NCBI GenBank assembly: GCA_018135685.1
Contig: JAENPR010000256.1
Span: 620,001-684,000 of the forward strand
Direction of reading: 5' to 3'
Source: Themeda triandra
Lineage: Eukaryota; Streptophyta; Magnoliopsida; Poales; Poaceae
Length of the DNA stretch: 64,000 nt
The first letter of the stretch is position 1, and each line of letters starts with the position of its first letter. Below the pieces are notes generated by a model. The model had not been told where the DNA came from. It worked only from the letters and a program-made list of their open reading frames with translations, and searched no databases. Below, piece by piece: positions 10,738 through 21,883 of this stretch. Made by a program: the position numbers and the translations under genes.

Positions 10738-12216
10738 TCAGTCCAAGCCTTCAGCACTTGAGGCTTGTGAGTTGCATTGGGTGTGCTTTTTCAGCGCTCC
10801 CACCATGCTCAGCAGGTTCTCGCACGACGAGCCGCCGGGGCAGGCAGCGGAGTCTGCCTCCTCTTTCCACCTCGCCGCTCTCCTCCGCATCTCCTCGCTT
10901 CCCATCACCTCGCCGACGAGAGCGGCGACCTGCTCCCGCCTCACCTCCTCGTCCAGCCGGACGCCGACACCCCACACGTCGCAGGCGTACTTGCAGTTGG
11001 TGAACTGGTCGGCGAACCCCGGCCAGCACACCATCGGCACGCCGGCGGCCACGCTCTCGCACGCCGAGTTCCAGCCGCCGTGCGTGAGGAAGCAGCCCAC
11101 GGCCGCGTGCCGCAGCACCTGCTCCTGCGGGCACCACGGGGTCAGGCGGCACCGCCCCGCCGTCTCAGCCGTGAAGCCTGGCGGCAGCGCTTCAAGTGCC
11201 GGGCGGCCACCGCCAAACCCGCCGCGGATGAGGTTGTCCCTGATAGCCCAGAGGAACGGGTGGCCGGTCGCCGCGAGGCCCCACGCGAACTCGGCCAGCT
11301 GCTCCGGCGTCAGCACCGTGTGGCTGCCGAAGTTGACGTACACGACGGAGCCCTGTTCCTGCGTGTCCAGCCACGCGAGGCACTCGGCGTCCTGCTTCCA
11401 CAGACTCAGGCCGCCGGCGTCGGCGGCGTCGTTGAGCGTATGGCGGAGGAGGGTGCCCAGGGGGCCGACGGTGTAGACGCGCGGATACTCGGCACGCAGA
11501 GCGGCGAGGACGTCGGCCTCCAGGCCTTCGAAGGTGTTGAGGATGAGGGCGCCGGCGCTGGTGCAGATGTTGGCCTCCGACTCGTTGAACCAGAGACAGA
11601 AGTCGTCCGGGTCGGTGGTGCGGAGGAAGCTGGAGAAGTCGCCGAGGCGGATCGGCGGCATGCCGGGGATCCAGTCGATGACGATGCGCTCGAGGTAGCC
11701 GTTCGTCAGAAAGCTCTCATCTTTGAGCGGCACGTGCCCTCTTTCCCGGAGCTCCCGGAGCCTCATGTGCGTCATCAGCGAGGCGGCGCTGCCCGTCCAG
11801 AACGCCATGGTCGGGATCCTGAGCTCGCGGGCCACGCGCAGCGCGAAGCTCATCAGCATGGTGGTGAGCACGCACGTGACGGGCGGCACGCCCGGCGTGC
11901 CGGCGAGCCGCGCGAGGACGTCCCTGAAAGGCGCGGCGCACCTCGTGCTGACGGCGATCTCCAGGCCCCGGCCGTAGTCCTGCTTGCCGCGGTCGGCGTC
12001 GGACAGGCCGTCCGGGATGGCCTCGAAGCGGAAGCCGTCCTGGCCGCGCACGGCGCCGGGGCCCTCGGTGGCCTGCACGCGCCGGTGGTTGTGCTCGGTG
12101 TTGACGAAGGTGACGTAGACGCCGTGGTGGTGGAGCAGCTTGGCGATCTGCAGCGCCGGGTTCACGTTGCCGGCGCACGGGTACGGCACCACCACGACGT
12201 GCGGCCTCGTCGCCAT
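10738..12216 (-). CDS. Family-1 UDP-glycosyltransferase, UGT85-like, with altered catalytic dyad
   Basis: A single-exon gene of 492 codons from ATG (12216-12214) to TGA (10740-10738), the normal length for plant UGTs. These cytosolic enzymes move a sugar, usually glucose from UDP-glucose, to small acceptors. The N-terminus has the VVVPYP...NPALQIAKLL pattern and TFVNTEHNHRR typical of group G/UGT85. The PSPG donor-binding box runs from about W361 to Q404 (WCPQEQVLRH, THGGWNS, final DQ, usual for UDP-glucose). The catalytic His of the G-H-x-N-P motif is Asn (N17), and the Asp that partners it is Thr (T119). The rest of the fold looks intact, with no stop or frameshift, so it may be an inactive or repurposed enzyme, or use another mechanism. 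UGT85 members often carry one intron; none is seen here. Acceptor unknown. Helitron DNA ends 310 bp downstream. Confidence 0.9.
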   Translation of the reverse strand: MATRPHVVVVPYPCAGNVNPALQIAKLLHHHGVYVTFVNTEHNHRRVQATEGPGAVRGQDGFRFEAIPDGLSDADRGKQDYGRGLEIAVSTRCAAPFRDVLARLAGTPGVPPVTCVLTTMLMSFALRVARELRIPTMAFWTGSAASLMTHMRLRELRERGHVPLKDESFLTNGYLERIVIDWIPGMPPIRLGDFSSFLRTTDPDDFCLWFNESEANICTSAGALILNTFEGLEADVLAALRAEYPRVYTVGPLGTLLRHTLNDAADAGGLSLWKQDAECLAWLDTQEQGSVVYVNFGSHTVLTPEQLAEFAWGLAATGHPFLWAIRDNLIRGGFGGGRPALEALPPGFTAETAGRCRLTPWCPQEQVLRHAAVGCFLTHGGWNSACESVAAGVPMVCWPGFADQFTNCKYACDVWGVGVRLDEEVRREQVAALVGEVMGSEEMRRRAARWKEEADSAACPGGSSCENLLSMVGALKKHTQCNSQASSAEGLD

Positions 12217-14481
12217 GTGTGACTATAGGATGAGGATGTGCAGACGATAACTCAGATTGTAGTCGTCTCCCGCGAGATTGACGTCCGTGAACTAGAATAC
12301 TAGATTGTAGCTTTTGTTTCTACTGAAGTCATAAGCAAGAGAGAGCGACTCTAATAATGCAGATTGATTGCATCACACACTACTTGCAGGTGGTGGCAAA
12401 CTTGCATAAGACCCCGACCCGAGGAGCTCGTGGGTCCACCAGATCATCCAACTCGTCTAAGTCGTCGAAAACACATCAGCGTCTGCACCACCACAAATGA
12501 CCTGTTTAGCATGGCTCTGGCTCCACCGACTCCATTTTACTAAGGTGCTAGCTCCTGTTTAGTTTAGCATTTTATCGGAGCATAAAGCTCCTAGTTGATG
12601 AGTTGGCTTTTGATCTAGAAAACCTAGAAAACTTGCTTTTGAGTAAGTGAACTAAAAGTTGATGAAAAGCATGCTAGGCGCAGCTAGCTTTTCTAGCTTT
12701 TGATGTGTGAGAACCTAAAAAAATTTACTACAAAAGCTAACAAGCAGAAGTCAAAAGTTAGAAAACCAGCTTTTAGTCCAAAAGTTACAGCTCAAACAAA
12801 CAAGCCCAAGTCCTTCTCTTCGAATTAAAGTGAGAAACGCGTGAACTATACCATGCGAGTATTGTTCAAAAACTTTGTTCTACGAAAATATATAAAAACC
12901 TCGTCCTCCTAGGTTCAGGGACCTTAGCTTTGATTTCCTTGGTTTCTTCAAAGAACCTCTGTCAAACAATAACTCATGAATGAAAGAACTTGTAGAGGGG
13001 AGAAATTATCAAAGGATGAAGCCACTTAAACGTGTTTTCTCAATTTTTCTAGCTTCTTAGGTGAGATCATTTTTAACAAATCCCTACTAACAAAGCCTTA
13101 AAACTAAATCACCACATACATTTGAAACACGCATGCACTAAACCAAAAATTAAATAAGATACATTGTATTCATGTTAAGCTTATGCTTTGTGAACACGTC
13201 ATGACATTGTTAATAACAAGATAGATAATCATGAAACTGAAAAAGAAACGTAGAAAATGGAATTGAAATGTTATTGTGAGAGATAATCATGAAACTGTAG
13301 CTAGAACGACGATTAATTCAGGACGGAGGGAGTATATTGAAAAGTTATTGTGAAATGTTATACAGTAAGATAATTCTAAATTCATCTTTTAAAAAACTTA
13401 TCCATAACTTTTTTCGTTCTAAATAATGCACAAAATTATAGTTCATTCCGTGTTTCGTTGATATATTCTGGTGCTACATTATGTATCTTATTCAATTTAA
13501 TTTATGCATGTCATTTATGGCCAGCATCAACATACTTTTACTAAGAAACACTCTAGTGGTATTAACTCTCATTTTTGCCGTTTTGCAACATCAAACATTT
13601 CGAAAGCACTCAAGGATGATATCATATTCACAACTTCACATTGCTCCATTTGTACCCACCACAAAGGATATTCTGACAATATTATTCAGCAATATTATTG
13701 GAAAATATAGCTAGAAGTTCTCCTAGGACAGTACACATAATATAAGGGCAACCCAGAAGATACAGCTAATTTTTTCAGGTCTGGTGGTATATATAGGATT
13801 CAAAAAATTACTTTAAACCAGTGTTTGACTTCCTACAGGAGCGAATTTTCAGGTTTCTATGCCGTGATTAAAAAAAATCTAATTTTTCTCGACATGTGTG
13901 AGAAGGTCTTCTTCTTAAGCAAAAATGCAAATATTTTATAATTTGGGATGACCGGAGTAGAAACCATCGCGCACTATTTATGAGGGAGGCATAGGCTTAT
14001 TTAAAAAGTCAATATTAAGACATAAATCTCAAAAATGAGAAGGTCTTCTTCTTAAGCAAAAATGCAAATGTTTTATAATTTGGGATGACCAGAGTAGAAA
14101 CCATCACGCACTATTTATGAGGGAGGCATATGCTTCTTTAAAAAGTCAATATTAACACATAAACACTAACCACAAAATCGCAAAAATCATCAGGTAGCCT
14201 AGTCTATAGTCGACACTAGTAGCACCAGATCTTTATCTATGACAATATCAAATCCAAGCCAGTCTCATGGAGCACCAGACGTTTCCTATGACCAAATATA
14301 AGCTGTCTCTAGAAATTGATTTCTTGATCCGGCCCGCCCCTATAATTAAGTCAGGAAAATAAATAGAAAAATAATTTTGTTTTCTCTAAAAATCAATTTT
14401 CAGAATTTGTAATTAGGGACAAATAAATAGCAAAAATATTTTCTAAAACATTCAGCGGCCAACTCCCCACGGCCACAAGGG
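12217..14481. other. Intergenic DNA upstream of the UGT gene, MITE-rich
   Basis: No gene is seen. The segment contains a probable MITE (about 12551-12808, ends CTCCTGTTTAGTTTAGC and GCTCAAACAAACAAGCC), a lone Stowaway-type end (GGACGGAGGGAGTA near 13321-13334), and a 137-bp tandem duplication (13901-14170). The UGT promoter should be in the first few hundred bases; I see no clear TATA box. Confidence 0.4.
13901..14170 (+). repeat. Tandem duplication, 137-bp unit, two copies
   Basis: AGAAGGTCTTCTTCTTAAGC starts at 13901 and again at 14038. The copies differ at only a handful of positions, so the duplication is recent. Confidence 0.9.
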
Positions 14482-14854
14482 TTAGAGCAACTCCAACAGT
14501 TTGGCAAATATCACTTGGCAAATCTATAGTTTTGCCAAGTCTCAAATCCATTTGCCAAGTGAAAAAATAGCCGTTCTCCAACAGTTTGCTATATTTGGAC
14601 TTGGCAAATTGAAAATTAGTGGCTCACACCCAATAACTTGCATGCGCTCGAAATCGAGGCGGCGCCCTCACGGAGAGGAATCGCACGATGCCAAGCGCTG
14701 GCATGCGCGCATATTTGCGCCGGAAAGGGCTATTTTTGCCAAGGTTGCCAATTTGCCAAGTGCTTTTGCCAAGTTGTTAGAGGAGGTTTTTTGTGGTTTT
14801 GCCAAAAATTCTAATTTGCCAAGTGCTTTTACCAAACTGTTGGAGTTGCTCTTA
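14482..14854. mobile_element. Tourist/PIF-Harbinger-type MITE
   Basis: Terminal inverted repeats GAGCAACTCCAACAGTTTGG and the reverse complement of the right end close a 367-bp element (14485-14851). TTA flanks it on both sides (14482-14484 and 14852-14854), the target site of PIF/Harbinger elements. About nine copies of TTGCCAAGT or its complement are scattered inside. An open frame of 132 codons crossing it is incidental. Confidence 0.85.
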
Positions 14855-15445
14855 GAACCCACAACAAAGAACATTATGCCTTGCATGTTCCTTCGATGAT
14901 CATGTGACTCAAAATCACTTGTGACTAAGTAGTTGCTACATTATCTTTTATTCATTTTGATGAATATTGTAATGGATATTTGAGACTCTAAACAAATTTA
15001 AATTTGAAAACTTTAAACTGAAAAATTTTAGATATTTTTTAGTACTACAACTTTGGTTTAGATCGTTTCTATATCCGATGTCATTTGATACATCCACATG
15101 GCTAGTTACTAGTTAAGGCTAAAGATTAGCACAAATTAGCTGAGGTTGGCTAGCTAGTTGGCTAACAACTAGTTAAAGCTCTTGAGTCATTTGATAGCAA
15201 CTATGGCTGGTATCATCAGGTAGCCAAAAAGGTAAAAATGAAGAAAGGGTACACAGCAGTATCCAGAGAACATCCATGAACTCAGGGGAAACTCAACTGT
15301 AAAAGTAGAACCCAACTTTTTGCATAATTAGCATTCCTAGATTTCATATATTTTGATACATAGATTTATATGACCAAACGTACAACTCTGATAACCAACA
15401 AATCATTGTTCACCCTTATAACCTTATGCAAAGCTTCAAACAGTT
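14855..15445. other. Short intergenic region downstream of DAT1
   Basis: AT-rich DNA with a stretch of repeated CTAGTT/AACTAG motifs (15100-15185) that may be a worn MITE. It should contain the 3' UTR of the transaminase gene, which is transcribed leftward. No gene is seen. Confidence 0.35.
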
Positions 15446-18400
15446 TTAGTAAGGAATGGGGATACGAACAGACGGCGGACCAGATCTCATGTCCTCAAGA
15501 ATAAGGTCATAAAGCACTTGAGCTATCGGGCCCTCTTGTCCTGTGAAGAAACGAGAAAAACAATTAGCATTAAATACTTGATATATAGTCCCTCTAAAAA
15601 AGGTTAGTATTTGTTCTATGGAGTCGCAATAAGCTAGCAACATGTTAAAAGCCTATTAACCATTCTTGTGCTCAATCTACTACCAGTGTTGCTTGCTCCT
15701 ATTAAAACAAATTCATCAACCATGTCATCTCCCAACACATTCATTGAAATGGGTACTTAAGAGATAAAACACTGCTGAGTAGATCTTTTGATCTAAACCG
15801 TTATAACTCACACCCACAGGAATAGAAGTTTTTTTTCTTTTTTTCTTATTAATTTGCAAACTTCCTCAGAATTAGGTTTACATCTAACTAGCTGCACCCC
15901 AAATACAGGCTAAAAATGTCTGATTAACCAGAAGTATCTCTAAGTGGCTAAAGGTATTGTCGCATTCCAAATCTTTCTAATATCAACTTCATACAACATA
16001 TAGCAGAACTTAACTTTATCCGGCTTCCTATTCACCATTTGTTGTTGAAATGCAATATGGAATAAGCATGCGGAATTGTTCTTACCAGAACCAATTATCT
16101 GATCATCCCACTGAACAACAGGTTTTACAAGAATGCCACTACCGATGAGCATCATCTCATCTGCCATCTTCCCTTCCTGAACGCTCACATTCCTTGATAT
16201 TACCCTGCTGAGCTTTCCATGAGCTACTAGATTCTCAGCAAGGGTCAGAACCCGTCTTGCTGTGCACCCACTCAGGATCTTGTCAAAACACGGCACGAGA
16301 AGCTCCTTGCTCTTTGTCACAAAGCCAACATTCATGTTAGAACCCTCTGCAACAAAGCCCTCATCGTCTAGCCAAATGCCAGTAAATGCACCATTCTCTT
16401 CACCTTCCACCTTGGTGAGTGCATTGGGCAAGTAATTCACGCTTTTCATGACTGCAAATTGTGGAGACTTTATTGGTATAGATGATGTGACCACTTTGCA
16501 GCAGGACGGTGCTTGTAAAGATGGACTTTCAATAACAACAGCATAGAGGGCTGGGTTTGCACAGCCAGACGAAGATAACTGAAAGTCTCCAGGTCCAACA
16601 GACAACCAGTATCTGAGTGATCCTTGGGTGCAATTTGATGCACTCACAGTTTGAATAAGTATGCTTCTAATTGTTGAGCGATCAAAAGGTAATGATATTT
16701 TGGCCATCAATGCAGACCTCAGGAAGCGGTCAAGGTGTTGTTCTAACTCATAGAGGTGACTGCCAGTAACATGTCAATGTAGAAAATAAGATAATAGGAA
16801 CGTCACTCAATCAGAAATTAAAATAAATATGTATATAAAGGCCTAAAGGGACGTTGCTTTCTTATTTTCTTCCCAAGTTCAGTAGTTTAAATTCACATAA
16901 AAAAATATTATGAGGAAATTTTTAAATAGGTGAGTTTTATAACTGTTATCCTATTTGTAATGAATATGTAGTTCACATTTATATTATAGAAGAGCTCACC
17001 CATCCATAATAGCAGCAGTATCAAAAACCCCATGACCTCTATGAACCATGTGATCATCAATTGGTATCACCATTGCAGAAGGGTTTGTTGTAATTCCACC
17101 AAAAATACTAGAGTACATGGCCATATAATTTTGATTCCTAGCCCCAGACGTATGGAATGTATCGAGCCTTTTGGCAACCTTGAGGGAATAGTTATGGAAT
17201 TAGAGTCCAAGTATGTCAGTTCACGGACATCAAGAGAATAAACTACATTAATTAATCATGTAACTTAAACAATCACACAACCAATTACTGGTATACTCAT
17301 GCAGAACCATGGCCAACTTGCACGGGTATATAAAAACTAAATGTTGTAATCATTCTTCCAGCATGGATGGAGATGGAGATAAGAGTTGTTTCAAAGGAAT
17401 TCATTCATACATTTATAGTGACAGAACTTAAGATGCAGCCTTGCAGTGTTAGTGTTTTCCATTACTATTCATAACAATAGTTCTAAAAACTACACATGAA
17501 ACCAACATGGTTTGTGTATTGATCACTCAAGAATTTATCAAGAAGAGAGCATAATTAGGACCAATAATATAATATCTCAAAAGAGAAAAAGCACTCAACC
17601 ATTCTCTTATAAATGTTATCAACGATGTAAATTAAACTTGTGCCACCAGATATACAAAAGACAAGAAAGTCCACCTCAGAGAAAGACAAGACAGGAACTT
17701 CGTTTGCATTGGCAATTGTTCCCGTCGTTGCTGCATGGTAAAAATGTTGTTTAGTTCCAAGGAAAATATTGTAATAAGGTTTGAATCATAAGACGGTATT
17801 GTTCTTAATAATTGAAAAACATTTTACTTCATAATGTTTTTCTGTCTAATGTCTCTGCCCTGGCAGGCAGGCACCCCTCCTTCCTTTTACCCTTAGATTA
17901 TATACAGAAAAAAATGATCATAGAGAAAGAAAAACAACTGCCTGATCCACATAAATAAATTGTGGAAAGGACTTCACCCAATTTTATCAGAGTTTTTTCT
18001 GGTTTTTTTTTTATTCTGGAAGGGACTTCAGGTCAACACTAATTTTCCAAAAAGAAGAGCTAAAGTCGTTATCATTCCAGAATTATGTAATAAACGAATC
18101 TGAAGTTTTGAAGCAACCTTTTGCAGAAGATATGCCAATGTGGACCACAGATACAATCTTCAGAATATATTTTCAAACTACCCAACCATTTCCAGCCCAT
18201 CCCAATCAAGGGAAGGAGAGGGAGTCAAGACAACACGGAAGTAATCCTATTTCTAACTAGGCAGTGGCGAAGCTACCAATAAATATACCCTGGTGCACCC
18301 ATAAAAGAACATATATATTTCTGTAAAAATATACAGTAAATCTTAGACTTTTAGTGTTAAAAACAAAATTTACCCTGGTGCCCGTGCACCAGGGAAGCTG

Positions 18401-19216
18401 AACGTGGCTTCGCCACTGTAACTAGGAATCCCCATACTTGACAAAAGCAGCCGGCCTGAGACTTCCATCAAAGGGTCATCATCAAATCGAGTCACCAACA
18501 AGCCAGCAAGCCAACCACCACATACGAACAGACAAAATCCCATATCATCATAAAGTAACCTGCCCAGTGCCCACTACCTGAAGAACACAACTAAATAAGT
18601 AACTTTGAGTTACTGAATACATCGAAATACTCGAATTCGGGCCAGACTGCGGAAGAGTTACCACTACACATTTCTCGTCAGAAAATACATGAGCCGAGTT
18701 TGAAGATGATTGTGCACAGAGGATTTGGCATAAACTCGTCAAACAGAAGTCTCGCCTATGGTCCTATGACTTCAGAAAGAGCTGATGGCTTTTTTTCAAC
18801 AGAAGTCGCTAATCACCTCAGATTCGAAAGAAATGAAACCCAACACGCATGGGCATGGCAAATCTGGCAATCGTGGCACTTGAAAATTCATGTAAAAATG
18901 CTACTAGTACAGTACGCTGAAATAAATAAACCCCCATCATAACAAAATGCAGAGGTACGGTATCTCCACTGCTCTAGAGCCACTGTCGAAGGACGATTCG
19001 CATGGAGACACTCACCGGCCTGATCCGAGCCCGTGGCGGCCGTGGCCACCGTGGATGCCACTCCTCTCCATGACCGCGAAGGGGTACCCGCGGCAGCTCG
19101 TATCGACGACGGTACGGTCGTCTTCAGCTGCGGGAGGGAGCGAGAGCGAGGCGTGGGCGAGGCGCGGTGGCCGGTGGATACGCGGCCGCCGCCGGAGAGG
19201 CGGGGAGGTGGGCCAT
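15446..19216 (-). CDS. DAT1: Chloroplast D-amino-acid transaminase / aminodeoxychorismate lyase-like (class IV PLP aminotransferase)
   Basis: Exons on the minus strand, 5' to 3': about 19216-19016, 17730-17675, 17178-17000, 16759-16086, 15540-15446. Exons 2-5 join in one frame with GT-AG introns to the TAA at 15448. The protein matches the fold-type IV plastid enzyme of Arabidopsis At5g57850, which has reported D-amino-acid transaminase and aminodeoxychorismate lyase (folate pathway) activities. Visible motifs are DDHMVHRGHGVFDT (exon 3), the PLP lysine in MKSVNYLPN, LSGCTARR, ADEMMLIGSG (exon 4) and the conserved tail EDMRSGPPSVR. Exon 1 reads as a Ser/Arg/Ala-rich transit peptide. In the frame set by exon 2, exon 1 has no ATG; the nearest ATG (19216-19214) is out of frame by one base and meets a stop. 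The start is therefore unresolved (frameshift, sequence error or missed exon). About 400 residues in all. A hAT MITE sits in intron 1. Confidence 0.85.
18254..18426. mobile_element. hAT-type MITE in intron 1 of DAT1
   Basis: A 157-bp element (18262-18418) with inverted ends CAGTGGCGAAGC and GCTTCGCCACTG. It is flanked by a perfect 8-bp duplication TAACTAGG (18254-18261 and 18419-18426). The 8-bp duplication and CA-start ends identify the hAT superfamily. The perfect flank suggests a fairly recent insertion. Confidence 0.9.
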
Positions 19217-19326
19217 CGGATTCTGAGAAGGCGGAGGGCGGAGTGGAAGAGGGGTCAACTAGTGAGCAGCAGAGCAGGTCCGGACGACGTGCTTGCTCGG
19301 ATCCCGAAGACGACTCACCAACTGTC

Positions 19327-19574
19327 CTAGGCCTTGTTTAGTTGCCTGCAAAAGGCTAGAAATATGACTCTCTCTCCATCACATCACATATTGTGTCATT
19401 TCGTGGAGTATTAAATATTGGTAAAATAAATAACTAATTACACAAATTAGTCTAAATCACGAGACGAATCTTTTGAGCTAGTTAGGACATAATTGGATAA
19501 TATTTCACAAATACAAACGAAATCTTCTAAAGATCTTTACGGACTAGAAATATCACCATCCAAACAAGGCCCTA
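19327..19574. mobile_element. MITE with CTA target duplication, just upstream of DAT1
   Basis: A 242-bp element (19330-19571) with ends GGCCTTGTTTAG and CCAAACAAGGCC, flanked by CTA on both sides. A relative lies at 63386-63615 in the opposite orientation. It lies about 110 bp upstream of the best DAT1 start candidate, so it probably sits in the promoter or 5' UTR. The 3-bp duplication suggests a PIF/Harbinger-like element, though CTA is not the usual TTA/TAA. Confidence 0.75.
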
Positions 19575-21883
19575 GTACACTTCTGTTTTGTCCCGTGCCT
19601 AGTTGGTCTTGGTCACGGGGGCCGGCTGCCCGGCTCGGCTCCAGTGTTGTCCGAAGGCCTGCTCACTTCTTAAATATCGTTGTCGTTATGGTTTTCTTAA
19701 TAATTTTGACTAAATTAAATTAGTTCCAAAAAAATTGACTAAATTTATAAAAAAAATGTTAATATTTATGATATATATAGTTAACTTCATTAGTTAGATC
19801 TTTGAATCTATTTAGAGATACAAATGTTGCTAATATTTTCTACGAATCTCGTAAATTTATTGGCACGCACACCAATAACAAACAAATAGGGTATGAGGAA
19901 GTACTTCAGGAGCATATATTTCTCCATTGTTAAATCTCGATTCACTCCTATTAGGCGGGGAGCGTCGCGGGAGGAGGTCATTAGCGGGAGGTGAAGCGAT
20001 TAGCCTAATCAGGTGATGACATTTAGGTTCTTTTAGTTATATAAGATAAGATTTACTTTGATACACCAACCAATGAGAATAAAATAAGCGATCTCAGCCG
20101 ATAATCTCAAAAGGCCGCCATTGATCTATATACTTATCATGGAGCACTCATGAAAGGATTTCAATTCCCCATGTGATTAAAGCTTAAAATTTTACATTGT
20201 TGTTTCTAAACCTAGATATGTTATAACTATTTTTTTATATATAATGTTAGAGTGTGATTATCAGTAGGTCAAAGATATATTTGTCTTTCTTATTTGTTAC
20301 TATGTGATACTAAAAAGACAATACAAGATTACCTCTATAATAAGAAAATATCAAATTATCTTATCTATGTTTAGGTAATATCTAACCGCTATTTACCAAG
20401 GTCATTCTATTTTTTTGAAAGATCCCTCAGAAACATTAACCGTTTAGATAGAATCTTTTGGTTGTACGTGAGAACTAACGTTTAGTTAGTAAAATATTAG
20501 ATGAGAAGTATTAATTACGTCACATGGTTCACAAAACGGTGCTACCACGTTCACAACGGGTTAACAGAAACAGAATATATATATTAATAATGCTAAATAT
20601 ATGTGTTATTAAAACATCATTTTAGTTACGATTACAGGAATACTTAATATTATATTAGATGAGCCTTAATTTTTCTAGAATTATATGTACTTTTTATACT
20701 GAAGCAAAACAATGCAGACAATTAGCAAATATCACCGAATCACACTATAACTTTTTATTTCTTTAGTTTATGGCAAATAACTAGGTACCAAATGCATTGC
20801 AGGCTAGCATATGTTTGTTTATATATTGAACATATTTTAAATTGGGATTGATATAAGATATTTTCTTCTAGATTTCTATGTTGGCTACTAAGTGGGAAGC
20901 ATTACAATGAATGTTTGTTCCTCTAGAGTCTGAACCTTGTTTTCTGAGTGTTTCATGCTGAAAGATCAACGCCGTCGAAGCTGGCAATGCTAGCTGGATC
21001 AACATCTCAGCAAAAAACACATCATCCACTCCCCACTGACCAAGTAAAGTGAAATCAGTGGAAGACTTACTAATGTTCTCTGGCCAGGTCTTCCAATGTC
21101 TTTGAAGACAGTCTTCTAATGTCTTTGAAGGCAGTCAGGATTTCAGAGCAGCACAAGGCTGGTTGTACTTGCTAGCAAGGTAATCTATTACTTGGACCTT
21201 CTTTAATATCGTATTTTTAATTGTTCCTTTCTCTAATTTGTGAACTATAGCTATTATTACATCCCTTCAATGTTCTGCATACGTCAGTTACATGGTTTTT
21301 TTTGGCATGCTATTTCTATTTTTTTTTATGCTCATCTCTTTATTTTTCAACTGAACTGGTTATTTTTACACTTCATTGCTGATGCAGGTTGTACTATTAC
21401 CCAACTTACTGCATTTCTATGCTACTCAAGTACTTATGACTGCCTAGAGAACCTAAAGTTCAGTAAAAACTGCCTGTAACAGGACAGAATAAAATGGTGA
21501 GCTCACCCACATAGTTATACCGAAATTTAGTCAGTTTTGAGTGGGCTGATATGACTGAAAAACAAAATATTTGGAATCCAATAGCAATTTGGTGATTCTG
21601 ACCTTCAGTTGAGGTGTACCTAGGCAGCTTCTTCATGAGTAGCTACACGAGGCAGCACATCTTACAAGGATTGCTACAGCTACTGGATCAATATTTTATT
21701 TTTAGTTTTCTCTCAATATTCTACTTTACCTTTTCACCATGCAAGATTTTAAGAAACGTATATGAGTCTTTATTTATGCTGACCTGTACCAAAATTACTT
21801 TGAAATAACAAAAACATGTCGCAAAGTACACTAACTGTGACTGGTGCTTCTATATAAGCATGTTGGTGCTTTGCTTTAAGATA
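19575..21883. other. AT-rich intergenic region without a recognisable gene
   Basis: I see no coding exon. About 19690-19900 resembles a degraded MITE, and a small 24-bp tandem duplication (TCTTTGAAGACAGTCTTCTAATG type) lies near 21090-21136. The rest is low-complexity AT-rich DNA. Confidence 0.4.

Noticed and set aside
10777..12222. 481-codon plus-strand frame opposite the UGT gene
   Set aside because: It is the antisense shadow of the GC-rich glycosyltransferase exon, which has clear motifs on the minus strand.
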